The translations under genes were made by a program, and so were the position numbers. DNA of 64,000 bases, from the NCBI GenBank assembly GCA_001970955.1, contig MPUH01000192.1:21132-85131 (forward strand), given 5' to 3'. The DNA is from Stentor coeruleus (taxonomy: Eukaryota > Ciliophora > Heterotrichea > Heterotrichida > Stentoridae). This document shows positions 53,554-63,645 of the stretch, piece by piece (position 1 is the first letter of the stretch; every line of letters starts with the position of its first letter). Under the pieces are notes generated by a model that was not told the origin of the DNA, ran no database searches, and saw only the letters and a program-made list of their open reading frames with translations.

Positions 53554-55357
53554 TTAGTTATTTTGTAGTATCTGCTTTGCTATTAGTAATTGTTGAATAC
53601 ATGTATGGCCTATAGCATTACAAGGATTCCCACATACAACACACCCACAAGGTAAAATCAATGGCATACGGGAGCTTTTAAAGCACATTTCACATATAAA
53701 CTGATGCCTAGAAATAAATTTCCCTCTTAATTGCTCAACTTTTTCCCCACATCCAACACACGTTGCATACTCAGTATCAAAAGTTTGGAAAATACATTTT
53801 TGACATAATTTACATTGGCCATGCAAACTTGTTATTTTGCGTGTTCTTTTGCAATTAGTGCATTTTTTCAGTTTTGGTGTTTTAGTTTTTTTATTTTTGC
53901 TATTTGAGACAAAAATAATGTTTTGGTTTTTGTTCTGTGGATTAAAACATGGATTTCCTGTTTTTATTGTGTAGTTTTTACCTTTTGTGTCATTAACTCT
54001 TAATGGAGGGCTGATACTAGGATTTATAGTTATGCTTGTTGAAAGCCCGTTTGTTGGAGAAATGGATGACTGGGATACCGTAAATGATTGGTTTTTATCT
54101 GTAGTCTTTAAAACTATCGGTGATAGAAAACGATTTTTTTCTAACTTACCAAAACTTTTACTATTTGTTAATACTTTCTTATCTGTAATCTGTAATGAAT
54201 TTTTAATCATACTTATCGATGATTTACGTTTTTTGCTCAGTGAAGTTTTTGCATCTTGTAGATTTCTAACAAAGTTATCCATATCTGAGCTATTTTGCTG
54301 AAAATTTTCTATAACTTCATCAAGTTTACTTGCAAGACTAAATTCATCTCTAGTAAACATGCATAAATNATTTTTCTATAACTTCATCAAGTTTACTTGC
54401 AAGACTAAATTCATCTCTAGTAAACATGCATAAATCTTTTATAACATAGCTTAGGGTTGTTAGAATTTCAGTTGGTATTTTAGATTTAATAACACTTTTA
54501 GTAGTGTCTATAGAATAAAAAGATTCTGGACACCCTTGAGAGCTATAAAGTTTTTTTATATTTCCTTGTTCATCAAAACCATCTATGTAATTTTCATTGT
54601 TAGAATATAAGAGAAATACTGAGTCTTTATATGTTAAAAGTTTTATTATTGGAATAGGAAATACTTCAGGTTTTGATGGTAAAATTGTGTATTTCGAATA
54701 TTCATTTTGGCTTTTTAAACTCAAAATGGTAATGCCGATTGATAGGTTGTCAGCAAGTTTTTGTACGGAACAAGGATTGTTTAAGTCATATTCAATGTAT
54801 TTTGCTAAAAGGTTCAATCTGAAAAAAATATCCTCCTTACCATCAGGGAAAATTAACTCGAAAATGTCCTTAAAATTATCCTTTAGATTGATTTTCCTGT
54901 CTGATATAAGTTTATTTAAGATGTCATTAGAAAAACTAAATCTTACTGCAGATTCTAAAAACCCTAGCATTATCGCTGACTCTTTTGTGCAAAAATACTT
55001 ATTAGAAACATAGGAAGTAATAAAATCTTGATGTTGAGGAAGTTTAGTATCCTTAAAACATACCCGTGAACTAAATGTATGGTCTTTTTTGTAAATATCA
55101 GGCAAGTATGAATAGTCAAAATCAGCATTTAAAGATTTAGACTCGGTATTGAATGAAAAGCATTTTCCAATATAAAAGTATAAAAGGAAGTCTTTTATTG
55201 GCAGACCTTGATGATTGCATAATAGAGATAAAGGGATTGTTGATTCAGATTTTGATGACTTTAATAAAACTTGGCTTTCATGAGTTATTCCTATAAGTTT
55301 AGATTGAGAAATTTGGGTTATTGCTTCTATTGGAACCTGATTATAACAGTTGTTCAT
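53554..55357 (-). CDS. Cys-rich zinc-binding protein, split by an assembly artefact
   Basis: The gene contains one N at 54369 with an identical 64-nt sequence on each side. Discounting the repeated 67 nt gives 1737 nt, 578 residues, in frame. Residues 1-330 form a globular part that only faintly recalls otubain-like proteins (LLTYKDSVFLLYSNNENYID); I do not assign it. The middle is Ser/Lys-rich. The C-terminal ~100 residues hold about fourteen Cys/His in CxxC pairs (CTNCKRTRK, CKLCQKC, CVGCGEKV, CEMC, CGCVVCGNPC), a RING- or B-box-like zinc module. A link to ubiquitin is inferred only. Confidence 0.65.
54305..54435. repeat. 64-nt identical flanks around a single N
   Basis: 54305..54368 and 54372..54435 are identical, with N at 54369. 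This is the pattern of two contig ends that overlap but were joined with a gap. Confidence 0.9.
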
Positions 55358-56298
55358 TTTTATCTTGATAGTATTACCATGAAAGTATTGATAAAGAAAT
55401 GTAGTATTATTGCTTTGAGAAAGATTACAGATATTAAATTTTGTGGTTTATTGACCAGTAATAGTATTATTAAAATTTTATGTAATTTTTTTTTTTAGTG
55501 GAACTTAATTATGAATCACAGATGTTTTTAATGATTTAAAGATGAATATTAAATGAGATATTATGATGATTAGTAATATTGGTATGAGAAAATATATGGT
55601 AGGATTTATTATTATTTAATATCTTTTAGTATATAACTATTTATATATTCAATAATGTCACTTTTTAATATAATACGTAAAATAAAAGTCTGTTTTATTT
55701 ATTGTAAAAAATTTAGTATTTGTACTTTAACTCCTATCTAATTATAAAAACCAAAAATCATATTAACAGAATTACAAATTATATATTTTATCCCATATTT
55801 ATCTTGTTTTTAATTCCAGCTATATGCATGTGACTTCGAATCTTTCTAATTTTCATTATGCCCCATCACACACTTTAGATTAAACATTATTTTTATATCA
55901 CATATCTAAAAAAAAAATACATATCTCATTAAAACAATCCCAAATACCTCATACGAAATATCCAAAATCGCATAAATTTTACATAATTAAAAATGCATCT
56001 TATCTTACATACTTTTCTTACCCCAAGACAAGCATTCTATTAAATCAATAACTAAATCTCTTAAATCCAATAAAACTATCCCTTCCTAATCTAAAATCTA
56101 ATCTTAAAACCCTATAAACTATTCAAAACAACCTTAATAATTTCCATTATTATACCCCGAAATAATTTTCCTAACCTTTTTCAACTCTTTAAAATACAAA
56201 TCCATACCAAAAACTAACACCCTAATACCCACTTCAAAAACTCAACCTCATCAAAATCATTCCTTTGTATATAAATACCTACAATCAATAAACATCAC
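55358..56298. other. Intergenic spacer with composition switch
   Basis: Left side GT-leaning, right side AC-rich (56101-56160 has 15 C and 1 G). No protein gene; the tRNA follows at 56299. Confidence 0.6.
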
Positions 56299-56371
56299 GG
56301 CCTCGTGGCGCAATGGATAGCGCATCTGACTTCGAATCAGAAGGTTGTGGGTTCGAGTCCCATCGCGGTCA
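56299..56371 (+). tRNA. tRNA-Arg (anticodon TCG)
   Basis: 73 nt cloverleaf: acceptor GGCCTCG with CGCGGTC, D-arm GCGC/GCGC, anticodon arm TCTGA-CTTCGAA-TCAGA with TCG, T-arm GTGGG-TTCGAGT-CCCAT, discriminator A. Box A/B-type segments (TGGCGCAATGGAT and GGTTCGAGTCC) are present. Acceptor position 5:68 is a T-C mismatch and 2:71 is G-T. CCA is not encoded. A T run (56374-56378) follows as a Pol III terminator. Confidence 0.93.
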
Positions 56372-56438
56372 TATTTTTCCAATAAACCCTAACCTATCCT
56401 AATACCTTTTCTAATCTTCCTAATCTCATAAATAATAA

Positions 56439-57515
56439 CTAATTCAAATTATTTAAAAAACTTGCAAGACCATGACTATTCTTAAACCCAATCTCTGAAA
56501 TCGAGCTGACAATACTATTTGGTTCTTCAATATATTTCCTCGCTTCTTCACTAAAAATCTGCTCATTTCTCCCATTATCCCCTTCCCTTAAAACAACCCT
56601 TAGCCTTGGGTTTCCCTTCTCCACATCAGCTTTTTTCGTCAAAATCCCAACTTTTTCTAACCTACTTTCAATATACCCCACCATTTCTTGTCCTTCAGCT
56701 AAAGTTAATAATTCCTCATAATTATAACTTATATCCACACCAACAACTTCAACCAAATAACTCACACATTCAATATAACTATAATTAGGTGTTGTTTTAA
56801 ATGCAGAAACACATATCATAACCGATGATTCTTTTTGGTTATTTAGATTTTTAAAATCAACACCACATACTTCATGAAGCATTTTTACTAAAGCAAAACA
56901 TCCTGATCGACAAGCTATAAGTCCAGCATCTTCACAAAAATATTCATCTGTAGCAAAAATGTCAAATTCTCTTGGGATATGGTTTTTATCTTTAAAGTAG
57001 TTATAAATATATGAGACTATATGAAACATCCCTGCTCGACATGCAGAATGGATTGCTAAGTCAGATTCATATCTTGTTGTGATTGTGTCTTTTAGGTCTA
57101 TAGTAAAGCTTTTGGTTAATATAGGAAGAGAATTGTGGTTTTTTAAGTAAAGAGGTAGGTAAAAGTCTAAAAGGTCTTTGTGACCTTTGTAGCAGATTAC
57201 GTTTATTGCTCTGAGGCTACTTTTTTCGAGAAGGTCGTCCATAGCTTTGAGTGAGGCTCCACGTTGGTAGAGAAAACGAAAGATGTTTGTCTTACCAAGA
57301 AAAAGACTGTAGGCTAAGGAGTTTAAGTGGATATTGTTGATTACAGTGATCTCTTGATCAAGAAAGCTTTGACCTTCAGCAGAAGGGAATCTTTTCTTAT
57401 ACACCGATATTATCATACCAAGCTTATTTATCGAGCCAAGATCAATAGCTTCTTTTAGTTTTTGTGATAGCATTTCAATGCCACCTTTAGCGTTCGTACT
57501 TTCACAGCATCCCAT
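56439..57515 (-). CDS. Ankyrin-like protein with MGCC acylation start
   Basis: 358 residues beginning MGCCESTNAKGG: Gly2 with Cys3/Cys4 and Ser/Thr after them predicts N-myristoylation and palmitoylation. Divergent ankyrin repeats follow from about 35 (VINNIHLNSLAYSLFLGKTN, LRAINVICYKGHKDLLDFYL, LAIHSACRAGMFHIVSYIYN, GLIACRSGCFALVKMLHEVC). The C-terminal ~80 residues are charged and unassigned. A membrane-associated adaptor is the likely role. Divergent from CK1 with about 220 bp between starts. Confidence 0.78.
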   Translation of the reverse strand: MGCCESTNAKGGIEMLSQKLKEAIDLGSINKLGMIISVYKKRFPSAEGQSFLDQEITVINNIHLNSLAYSLFLGKTNIFRFLYQRGASLKAMDDLLEKSSLRAINVICYKGHKDLLDFYLPLYLKNHNSLPILTKSFTIDLKDTITTRYESDLAIHSACRAGMFHIVSYIYNYFKDKNHIPREFDIFATDEYFCEDAGLIACRSGCFALVKMLHEVCGVDFKNLNNQKESSVMICVSAFKTTPNYSYIECVSYLVEVVGVDISYNYEELLTLAEGQEMVGYIESRLEKVGILTKKADVEKGNPRLRVVLREGDNGRNEQIFSEEARKYIEEPNSIVSSISEIGFKNSHGLASFLNNLN

Positions 57516-57733
57516 TTTAATATTTAATCACCATTATAAATCCAAAATCCCTTAAAACCTGTGGAAGATAATGATTTATGTAATATTATAAACTATAAAT
57601 TCTTACATAAGCTTATGTTTTTTTCTCTTTATAAAAATTCTGCTTATTTAAAGGTTTTTATGTTATTGATTTTTAATACCCAATGGTCACTTTATTTCAA
57701 ATTATTAGGATAATTTTCATATATACTTTTAAG

Positions 57734-58762
57734 ATGGACCTAAAGGTTGGAGGAAAATACAGACTTGGCAGGAAAATAGGTCATGGGTCATTTGGAGACA
57801 TATACCTAGCAGTAAACATCCAAAATAATGAAGAAGTTGCAGTAAAGCTTGAAAAAGTACGTTCAAGTCATCCTCAGCTACTTTATGAATCTCGTGTTAT
57901 AAGAACCCTTCAAGGAGGTGTTGGGATCCCCAACATCTATTGGTATGGTGTAGAAGGTGATTACAATGTTATGGTTATGGAACTTTTTGGTCCTTCGCTC
58001 GAAGACCTTTTACAGTTTTGCAAGCCGAGCCTATCACTCAAAACAGTCCTAATGCTTGCAGACCAAATGATCGCAAGGGTCGAATATGTGCATTCAAAAA
58101 ATTTCCTGCATCGAGACATCAAGCCTGATAACTTCATAATCGGTTTATCCCAAAAAGCTCATCAAGTATACATAATTGATTTTGGGCTTTCTAAAAAATA
58201 CCGTGACTCCAAAACAAACCAGCATATTCCTTACCGTGAAGGAAAAAGTTTAACTGGTACCGCAAGATATGCTTCAATCTTTACTCATTTAGGTATTGAA
58301 CAATCACGTCGTGATGATTTAGAAGGTTTAGGATATGTGATAATCTATTTACTTAAAGGTTCACTTCCTTGGCAAGGGCTTAAAGGGGATACTAAAAAAG
58401 AAAAATATCAAAACATAACCGATAAAAAAACAAGTACACCAGTTGAGGTTTTATGTGCTGATTTACCTATAGAATTTGCTAATTTTATAAACTATTGTAA
58501 AGCTCTAAGATTTGAAGATAGACCTGATTATGCTTTGCTTAGAAGGAATTTTAAAGATTTATTTGGAAGACTTGGTATGGCTTTGGATTATATGTATGAT
58601 TGGTGTTTATTGAAACAAAATGAACAAGAGAAGAAAAAAACTGATGCAGTACAAGATAGACCACTTGAGGAATATAAACAGCCACGGCCTAGACCAACAC
58701 AGAAGCAAGGGGCAAACCCAGGACCTAAAATTGTCACTATTCCTAGTAGAGCTTTAAAGTAA
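57734..58762 (+). CDS. Casein kinase 1
   Basis: 342 residues from the ATG at 57734 ([24 protein letters not shown]). An in-frame ATG at 57683 would add 17 hydrophobic residues and is not preferred. Kinase motifs: GHGSFG loop, [31 protein letters not shown] and the CK1 signature TGTARYAS (in place of APE), then [20 protein letters not shown]. All catalytic residues present. CK1 phosphorylates acidic or primed Ser/Thr sites. The tail is basic and Pro-rich without a lipidation motif. Same strand as VPS35, 75 bp upstream of it. Confidence 0.97.
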   Translation: MDLKVGGKYRLGRKIGHGSFGDIYLAVNIQNNEEVAVKLEKVRSSHPQLLYESRVIRTLQGGVGIPNIYWYGVEGDYNVMVMELFGPSLEDLLQFCKPSLSLKTVLMLADQMIARVEYVHSKNFLHRDIKPDNFIIGLSQKAHQVYIIDFGLSKKYRDSKTNQHIPYREGKSLTGTARYASIFTHLGIEQSRRDDLEGLGYVIIYLLKGSLPWQGLKGDTKKEKYQNITDKKTSTPVEVLCADLPIEFANFINYCKALRFEDRPDYALLRRNFKDLFGRLGMALDYMYDWCLLKQNEQEKKKTDAVQDRPLEEYKQPRPRPTQKQGANPGPKIVTIPSRALK

Positions 58763-58837
58763 TATAAAATAACGTTTTTTAGAAGTAATGATTATAAAAT
58801 CCCTGAATGTATATGTAAAAAAGATTTTGGGTATAAA

Positions 58838-61102
58838 ATGGATGATGACCAGGAGAAACTATTGAATCAAGCATCAATTGTGGTGAAAGCTACAGGGAAC
58901 CAGATGCAGAAATCTTTTGATTCAAACAATACATCAGATGTCATAAAATACGCTGTAGATATGATAAGTGAATTGAAGTCATCTTCATTGTCTCCAAAAA
59001 CTTATTATGAATTATATATGCAGATTTTTGATCAGTTAAGTAGACTTGAGTCTTATTTCATGCAAGAGTATAGGAGAAATGGGAAAATTGCTGAGCTTTT
59101 TGAAAGAGTTCAACACGTACCTACCATATTACCTCGACTTTATTTGCTTATTACAGTAGGTTCGGTTTATATAAACACTAATGAAATATCAGCAAAAGAT
59201 ATGCTTGGGGACTTGATTGAAATGACCAAAGGTGTTCAGCATCCAATCCGTGGGCTTTTTTTAAGGTACTATTTGAATAAAATGTCAAAAGACAAACTCC
59301 CAGACTCATTAAGCGAATCTGGTAAAGGTGAAGTAAACGATTCAATTGATTTTTTACTTAACAACTTTTCAGAAATGTGTCGCCTTTGGGTTCGTATGCA
59401 ACATACTGGTGGAGTTAAAGATAAAACCAAACGTGAAAAAGAAAGAAACGATCTTAAAGTGACAGTCGGTGAAAATATCGTCAGATTAAGCAACCTTGAA
59501 GGTGTATCACTTGAAATCTACTCATCAACTGTCCTTCCTAAAAGTCTTGAAGTGATTTTAAATAGTAAAGATGCTATTGCTCAACAATATCTAATGGATT
59601 GTATGATTCAAGCTTTTCCTGATAGGTATCATCTTTATAACCTAAATTCCCTTCTTGAAACAACAACACAACTTCAGCCAAGTGTAGAAATAAAAGGTAT
59701 TTTCATAAACCTTCTAAACAGAATCTCAGACTTCGCTGAAGGTATCGACCTTGAAATTGTCCATAGCGTCGACATTTTTTCTTTAATCAAAACCCATGTC
59801 GATAAACTTTTATCAGAAACCAGCGCAACAGGTGAGATAAGTAAATTCATCCAACTTTTCGTATCTTTTATCAGACTATCTTTAAAATGTTATCCTGAAA
59901 ATACTGATAACGTCAATAGTATTTTGAACTCTGCAGTTGAACTTATTGAAAAAGAAGACTCAGGGAAACATCTTGATGCTGAATCATTAAATAACATAGT
60001 CAAGTTATTATCTTATCCATTAGATTCTTTAGGTCTAGCTGTTCTTAACATGAAAAGTTTTCCTAAACTCATGTCTTATCTTCAGTTCACAGCAAGGAAA
60101 AAAGTAGCTTTACGTATAGTCAAATCAGTTATTTCCCTTAAAATATATTTAACTTCTATAGAAGTAGTCAAAACTATGCTTGAATATATTAGTAGTTTAC
60201 TTATTGATATAGCAGATACTATAGAAAGTGATGCTTATGAATTTGAAGAAGAACAAGAATTTACTGCAAGACTTGTTCATATGACTATATCTGAAAACCC
60301 AAGTGAATTATTTGCTATGCTTGGGATGTTTAAAGATAAATTCTATGCTGGTGGGATTTTAAGACAAGTATATACATTCCCTTCATTGATTTTTGCTTAT
60401 ATAAAATTCTCATCACAATTAACAGAAAATACGGATGTTAAGCTTAAAGATGTGACGAAAATCTTATATGGACTTGTACAAAAAATATCAAAAGTTAATC
60501 CTGAATTAGGGTATAAATTATCTTTACAATGCGCTCATTGTATTAATTTTTATGATATAGAAAAAGAGTTAGAAGAAGAAGCTTATGAATATGCTGCTGA
60601 TGCTTTGGTTATATTTCAAGATAGTCTTAGTGATTTAGAAGTTAAGTATAATGCGATTAAGATTATATCGGCAAATTTAGCCCATTTGACATGTTTTAGT
60701 AGTGAGAATATTATAACATTGAATCTTAATTGTGCTCAATTTGCATCGAAAATGCTTAGGAGTAATGAACAGATTGAAGGGAATCTTATTGCGGCAAGGC
60801 TTTTTTGGAGTAAGTCTTTACAGGATGAAGAGAAGGTCATGGAATATTTAACGAGAGCTTTTAAACATGCGAAAAATGAGGGAGAAAAAAGTAGAAACTC
60901 GTTTGGGCTTTTGCAAGTGATTAATGAGTTCTTGTATTTGGGGATGAGTGGTGTTAGGGAAATTCAAGAAGATACAGTAAATGGAATTTTGGATATTGTG
61001 AAAAAAATTATAAATGATGATACTAGGGATTATTGGAAAACCACGACAAATTTTATAAGAAACAAACAGAGAGAAGGGAAACTAGAAGGAATTACTTATT
61101 AA
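58838..61102 (+). CDS. VPS35: VPS35, retromer subunit
   Basis: 754 residues, the usual length. PRLYLLITVGSVYI at 99-112 is the VPS35 landmark that docks VPS26 and supports RAB7 binding, followed by DMLGDLIEMTKGVQHPIRGL and FLRYYLNKM. The rest is an alpha-solenoid, as expected. Retromer, with VPS26 and VPS29, retrieves cargo from endosomes to the Golgi. Single exon. The stop is 33 bp from the end of the next gene on the opposite strand. Confidence 0.97.
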   Translation: MDDDQEKLLNQASIVVKATGNQMQKSFDSNNTSDVIKYAVDMISELKSSSLSPKTYYELYMQIFDQLSRLESYFMQEYRRNGKIAELFERVQHVPTILPRLYLLITVGSVYINTNEISAKDMLGDLIEMTKGVQHPIRGLFLRYYLNKMSKDKLPDSLSESGKGEVNDSIDFLLNNFSEMCRLWVRMQHTGGVKDKTKREKERNDLKVTVGENIVRLSNLEGVSLEIYSSTVLPKSLEVILNSKDAIAQQYLMDCMIQAFPDRYHLYNLNSLLETTTQLQPSVEIKGIFINLLNRISDFAEGIDLEIVHSVDIFSLIKTHVDKLLSETSATGEISKFIQLFVSFIRLSLKCYPENTDNVNSILNSAVELIEKEDSGKHLDAESLNNIVKLLSYPLDSLGLAVLNMKSFPKLMSYLQFTARKKVALRIVKSVISLKIYLTSIEVVKTMLEYISSLLIDIADTIESDAYEFEEEQEFTARLVHMTISENPSELFAMLGMFKDKFYAGGILRQVYTFPSLIFAYIKFSSQLTENTDVKLKDVTKILYGLVQKISKVNPELGYKLSLQCAHCINFYDIEKELEEEAYEYAADALVIFQDSLSDLEVKYNAIKIISANLAHLTCFSSENIITLNLNCAQFASKMLRSNEQIEGNLIAARLFWSKSLQDEEKVMEYLTRAFKHAKNEGEKSRNSFGLLQVINEFLYLGMSGVREIQEDTVNGILDIVKKIINDDTRDYWKTTTNFIRNKQREGKLEGITY

Positions 61103-61135
61103 GTTAGGATGATAAGTTAGATTTATTTTGAATTT

Positions 61136-61897
61136 TTATCTTAATTTGTTTTTGAATTTGTATTTCGATAATTTAAGTTTCATAATTCCGGTTTCGAAAT
61201 CTGCTTGATTGACTACAAACCTAAACTCTTTTGCTAAATCTTCATTGTTTTTTATATTTTTAAGTTTATCCCAGCCAAAACTATTTAGAGGACTTTTGTT
61301 GTTAAGTTCTCTTGCTGAATGATAAGCATTAGTTTTTATAGCCAAGATTTTTGGTTTTTTATGTGTTGTGAAAAGGTTTTTTGGACTGCTACTGAATTTT
61401 GGTTCGAAGGAAGTTAAAAGTGTATTTGTGGATTTTTTACTTGAAGACTTTGGAGTTAGGACTTCTGGGAATATTGGCGAGTTTGCTTTGGATACTTCAG
61501 GTGAATAGAAACTTTGTTTTGTTGAACCGAACTGCCGCTTACGATCGTGAAGAACTTTGAATATAGATTTTGTTTGCATAATATTTTCAGTGATAAACTT
61601 TTTGTCTTCAGGCGAATCATAATCTAATATTTTTTTCACAGCTTCAATCGATCCCTTACGGAAATGTTTATATCCTCCAACTGGTTTTCTTTTCTTTTTA
61701 GTTTCAATTTTTCTATTTGGTGAAAATGCGCATTGTAGCTGATTTGATAATTTTTTCAAAGACATAGAATTGAACTTCCGATTATCTGAATGTTCTTCTA
61801 AACTTTTTTGCATTCTATCAAGATTACTGAGAACTTTTTTAAGTTTCTTATATTGTTTCTCGCTAGCAGGTGACCCGCATTGATTATCATTGTTCAT
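61136..61897 (-). CDS. Basic hypothetical protein
   Basis: 253 residues, Lys/Ser/Asn-rich. A short coiled coil near the start (YKKLKKVLSNLDRMQKSLEE), then basic stretches (KKKRKPVGGYKHFRKG) and an S/P-rich middle with phosphorylation-type sites (VLTPKSSSKKS). No family recognised; nuclear or cytoskeletal location is plausible but unproven. One continuous frame with coding composition. Confidence 0.6.
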   Translation of the reverse strand: MNNDNQCGSPASEKQYKKLKKVLSNLDRMQKSLEEHSDNRKFNSMSLKKLSNQLQCAFSPNRKIETKKKRKPVGGYKHFRKGSIEAVKKILDYDSPEDKKFITENIMQTKSIFKVLHDRKRQFGSTKQSFYSPEVSKANSPIFPEVLTPKSSSKKSTNTLLTSFEPKFSSSPKNLFTTHKKPKILAIKTNAYHSARELNNKSPLNSFGWDKLKNIKNNEDLAKEFRFVVNQADFETGIMKLKLSKYKFKNKLR

Positions 61898-62202
61898 TTC
61901 AATAAATTATAGTTTTTTAATTATTTTATGGAACTAAACTTATATCCACTGAATATAAAAATATGCTGCAATTATCGGAAATTATTCAGTATAAAAATAA
62001 ATGTGGTTTTAAAATACCATAAAAATCAGCTGAAGGAATTTGAATAATGGGAAAATATTATATCTTAACATAAAGTAAATATAATTATATACATTATATA
62101 ATGATCAGTAATCTACTACTCGATTTATATATTCCCACATATTTTTATTCATAAAAAACACACATTTTTAGCATACAAGTAAAACAACTCCAGTTAATAT
62201 AA
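61898..62202. other. Intergenic, no gene seen
   Basis: AT-rich spacer, AC-leaning at its right end. Nothing recognised. Confidence 0.5.
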
Positions 62203-62688
62203 CTATTCTAATGTAAACAAAGGGCATGATTTGATAAACTTCCCATTTACTCTAGGTTTTTCTTTCGCCACAAAGCTTCTTCCAGTAAATTTCCTTGACA
62301 CATGAACCTTTGCCCTATACGATTTAACCTTTTCTTTATAACGTTGAATTTTTTGTTTCCTTATATCAGCCGTATAACTACCAATCTGATTTAAAGCTTC
62401 TTTAATCTCAGAAAATGAAGCAAAAGTATCTGAACTTGAATTTTTCCTAATAGCCTTACTAAGACTTTTAGTTGATTTCGAAACTGAGTTTCTCCTTCGT
62501 TTAGGAGTCAAAGTCGATAAATGGCATTCAAGCTGCTGTGCTTTATGTCTTTCAATATCCAAGTCACGTGCAAGGATAAAGTTGCTTTCTCTAGCTTCTT
62601 GAAGTTCTTTAACTAAAAGCATTATCATATTGACATCTGGTGGATACACAGGTAACGGGGAGACTATATTCTCACAATTTACGTCCAT
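62203..62688 (-). CDS. Hypothetical protein with short coiled coil
   Basis: 161 residues. A helical segment (MLLVKELQEARESNFILARD, about 23-42) continues as a coiled coil to about 58, followed by a basic Ser-rich stretch (TPKRRRNSVSKSTKSLSKAI) and a second basic helix (ADIRKQKIQRYKEKVKSYRA). No family recognised. Continuous frame from an ATG at 62688. Confidence 0.55.
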   Translation of the reverse strand: MDVNCENIVSPLPVYPPDVNMIMLLVKELQEARESNFILARDLDIERHKAQQLECHLSTLTPKRRRNSVSKSTKSLSKAIRKNSSSDTFASFSEIKEALNQIGSYTADIRKQKIQRYKEKVKSYRAKVHVSRKFTGRSFVAKEKPRVNGKFIKSCPLFTLE

Positions 62689-63155
62689 TTATTTTATATT
62701 AATCTTTGTAGTGCCATTACCCTCGATTTTTATATGTAAGCCCTCTACAAGAAAGCAGTCAGTAAGATAAACTTTAATGGTTATAATTATTTGCCCTAAA
62801 CTTAAATTTTAACATATTCAGTCACTTTTCTTAGACCAACAGATGGCAAAAAAACCTAATCAGCATATCATAAACCAAAGGTCTTAAGATATTATTACTA
62901 ATAAAAAATCACTGTTGTATTATAAGTCGTAAAAGTCCCTAGGGACTTTTCATGTCTAAGATTATACATAAGCCTGAGATTTTATTATTATTAATTTTAT
63001 GAACAGAAATCATAAAAAAAGATGATTATAAGTTAGTTTGTGAGATTTTTTTTTATGAGAATTCAAGTAAAATACAAACTTTACTTGTATGCATGTATTA
63101 TCTTAGAGGATAAAAAGAACTTGTATCGAAAAAGCATCATATGAGTAAATAAAAA
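62689..63155. other. Spacer with a perfect 20-bp palindrome
   Basis: Divergent spacer. AAAAGTCCCTAGGGACTTTT at 62931-62950 is a perfect palindrome, unusually GC-containing for this DNA. A second small inverted repeat (CAAGTAAA at 63064-63071, TTTACTTG at 63080-63087) lies nearer the next gene. No gene recognised. Confidence 0.5.
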
Positions 63156-63416
63156 ATGGAATTCGTCTTAGGGAATTCTAATATAATAGAAGCAGAATAT
63201 TTATTTAAAACAGTTTTACCTGCGATTGATTATTCATTAGCTAAGTTTATAGATCATATTATAAAAAATAAAGAAACAGACAAATGGAAAGAAGCTAAAG
63301 ATGAAGAATATATAAAATTGTGTAGGGATACTCGATGCAAATATGTTGAGTTAAAGGAGAAAGAGTTAGTGGTAGTGAGGAATAGGAAAAAAGTGAAGGG
63401 TCTGAAGAAAAAGTAG
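63156..63416 (+). CDS. Small charged hypothetical protein
   Basis: 86 residues: a helical start (MEFVLGNSNIIEAEYLFKTV), then a strongly charged segment and a basic end (VRNRKKVKGLKKK). No family recognised. It is short enough that chance or a gene remnant cannot be excluded; a GT-rich segment follows the stop, as after other genes. Confidence 0.45.
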   Translation: MEFVLGNSNIIEAEYLFKTVLPAIDYSLAKFIDHIIKNKETDKWKEAKDEEYIKLCRDTRCKYVELKEKELVVVRNRKKVKGLKKK

Positions 63417-63645
63417 AAATCACTCCAAACGTTTAGCCTAGTTGATTTTATCACAGATAGTCTTATTAAGTTTAGAGAAATAAGTAGTTAATAAAATATA
63501 TATTTTATAAATGATAAGCTTTTTATATCATAAGTACATAAAACATATCAGAAAACTCAAATCCTCTCCATTCATCTCTATTTATAAGAGAACATACCTT
63601 ATAATTTACAAATGATTTATATTAGAAATATATTAGGATATAAAT

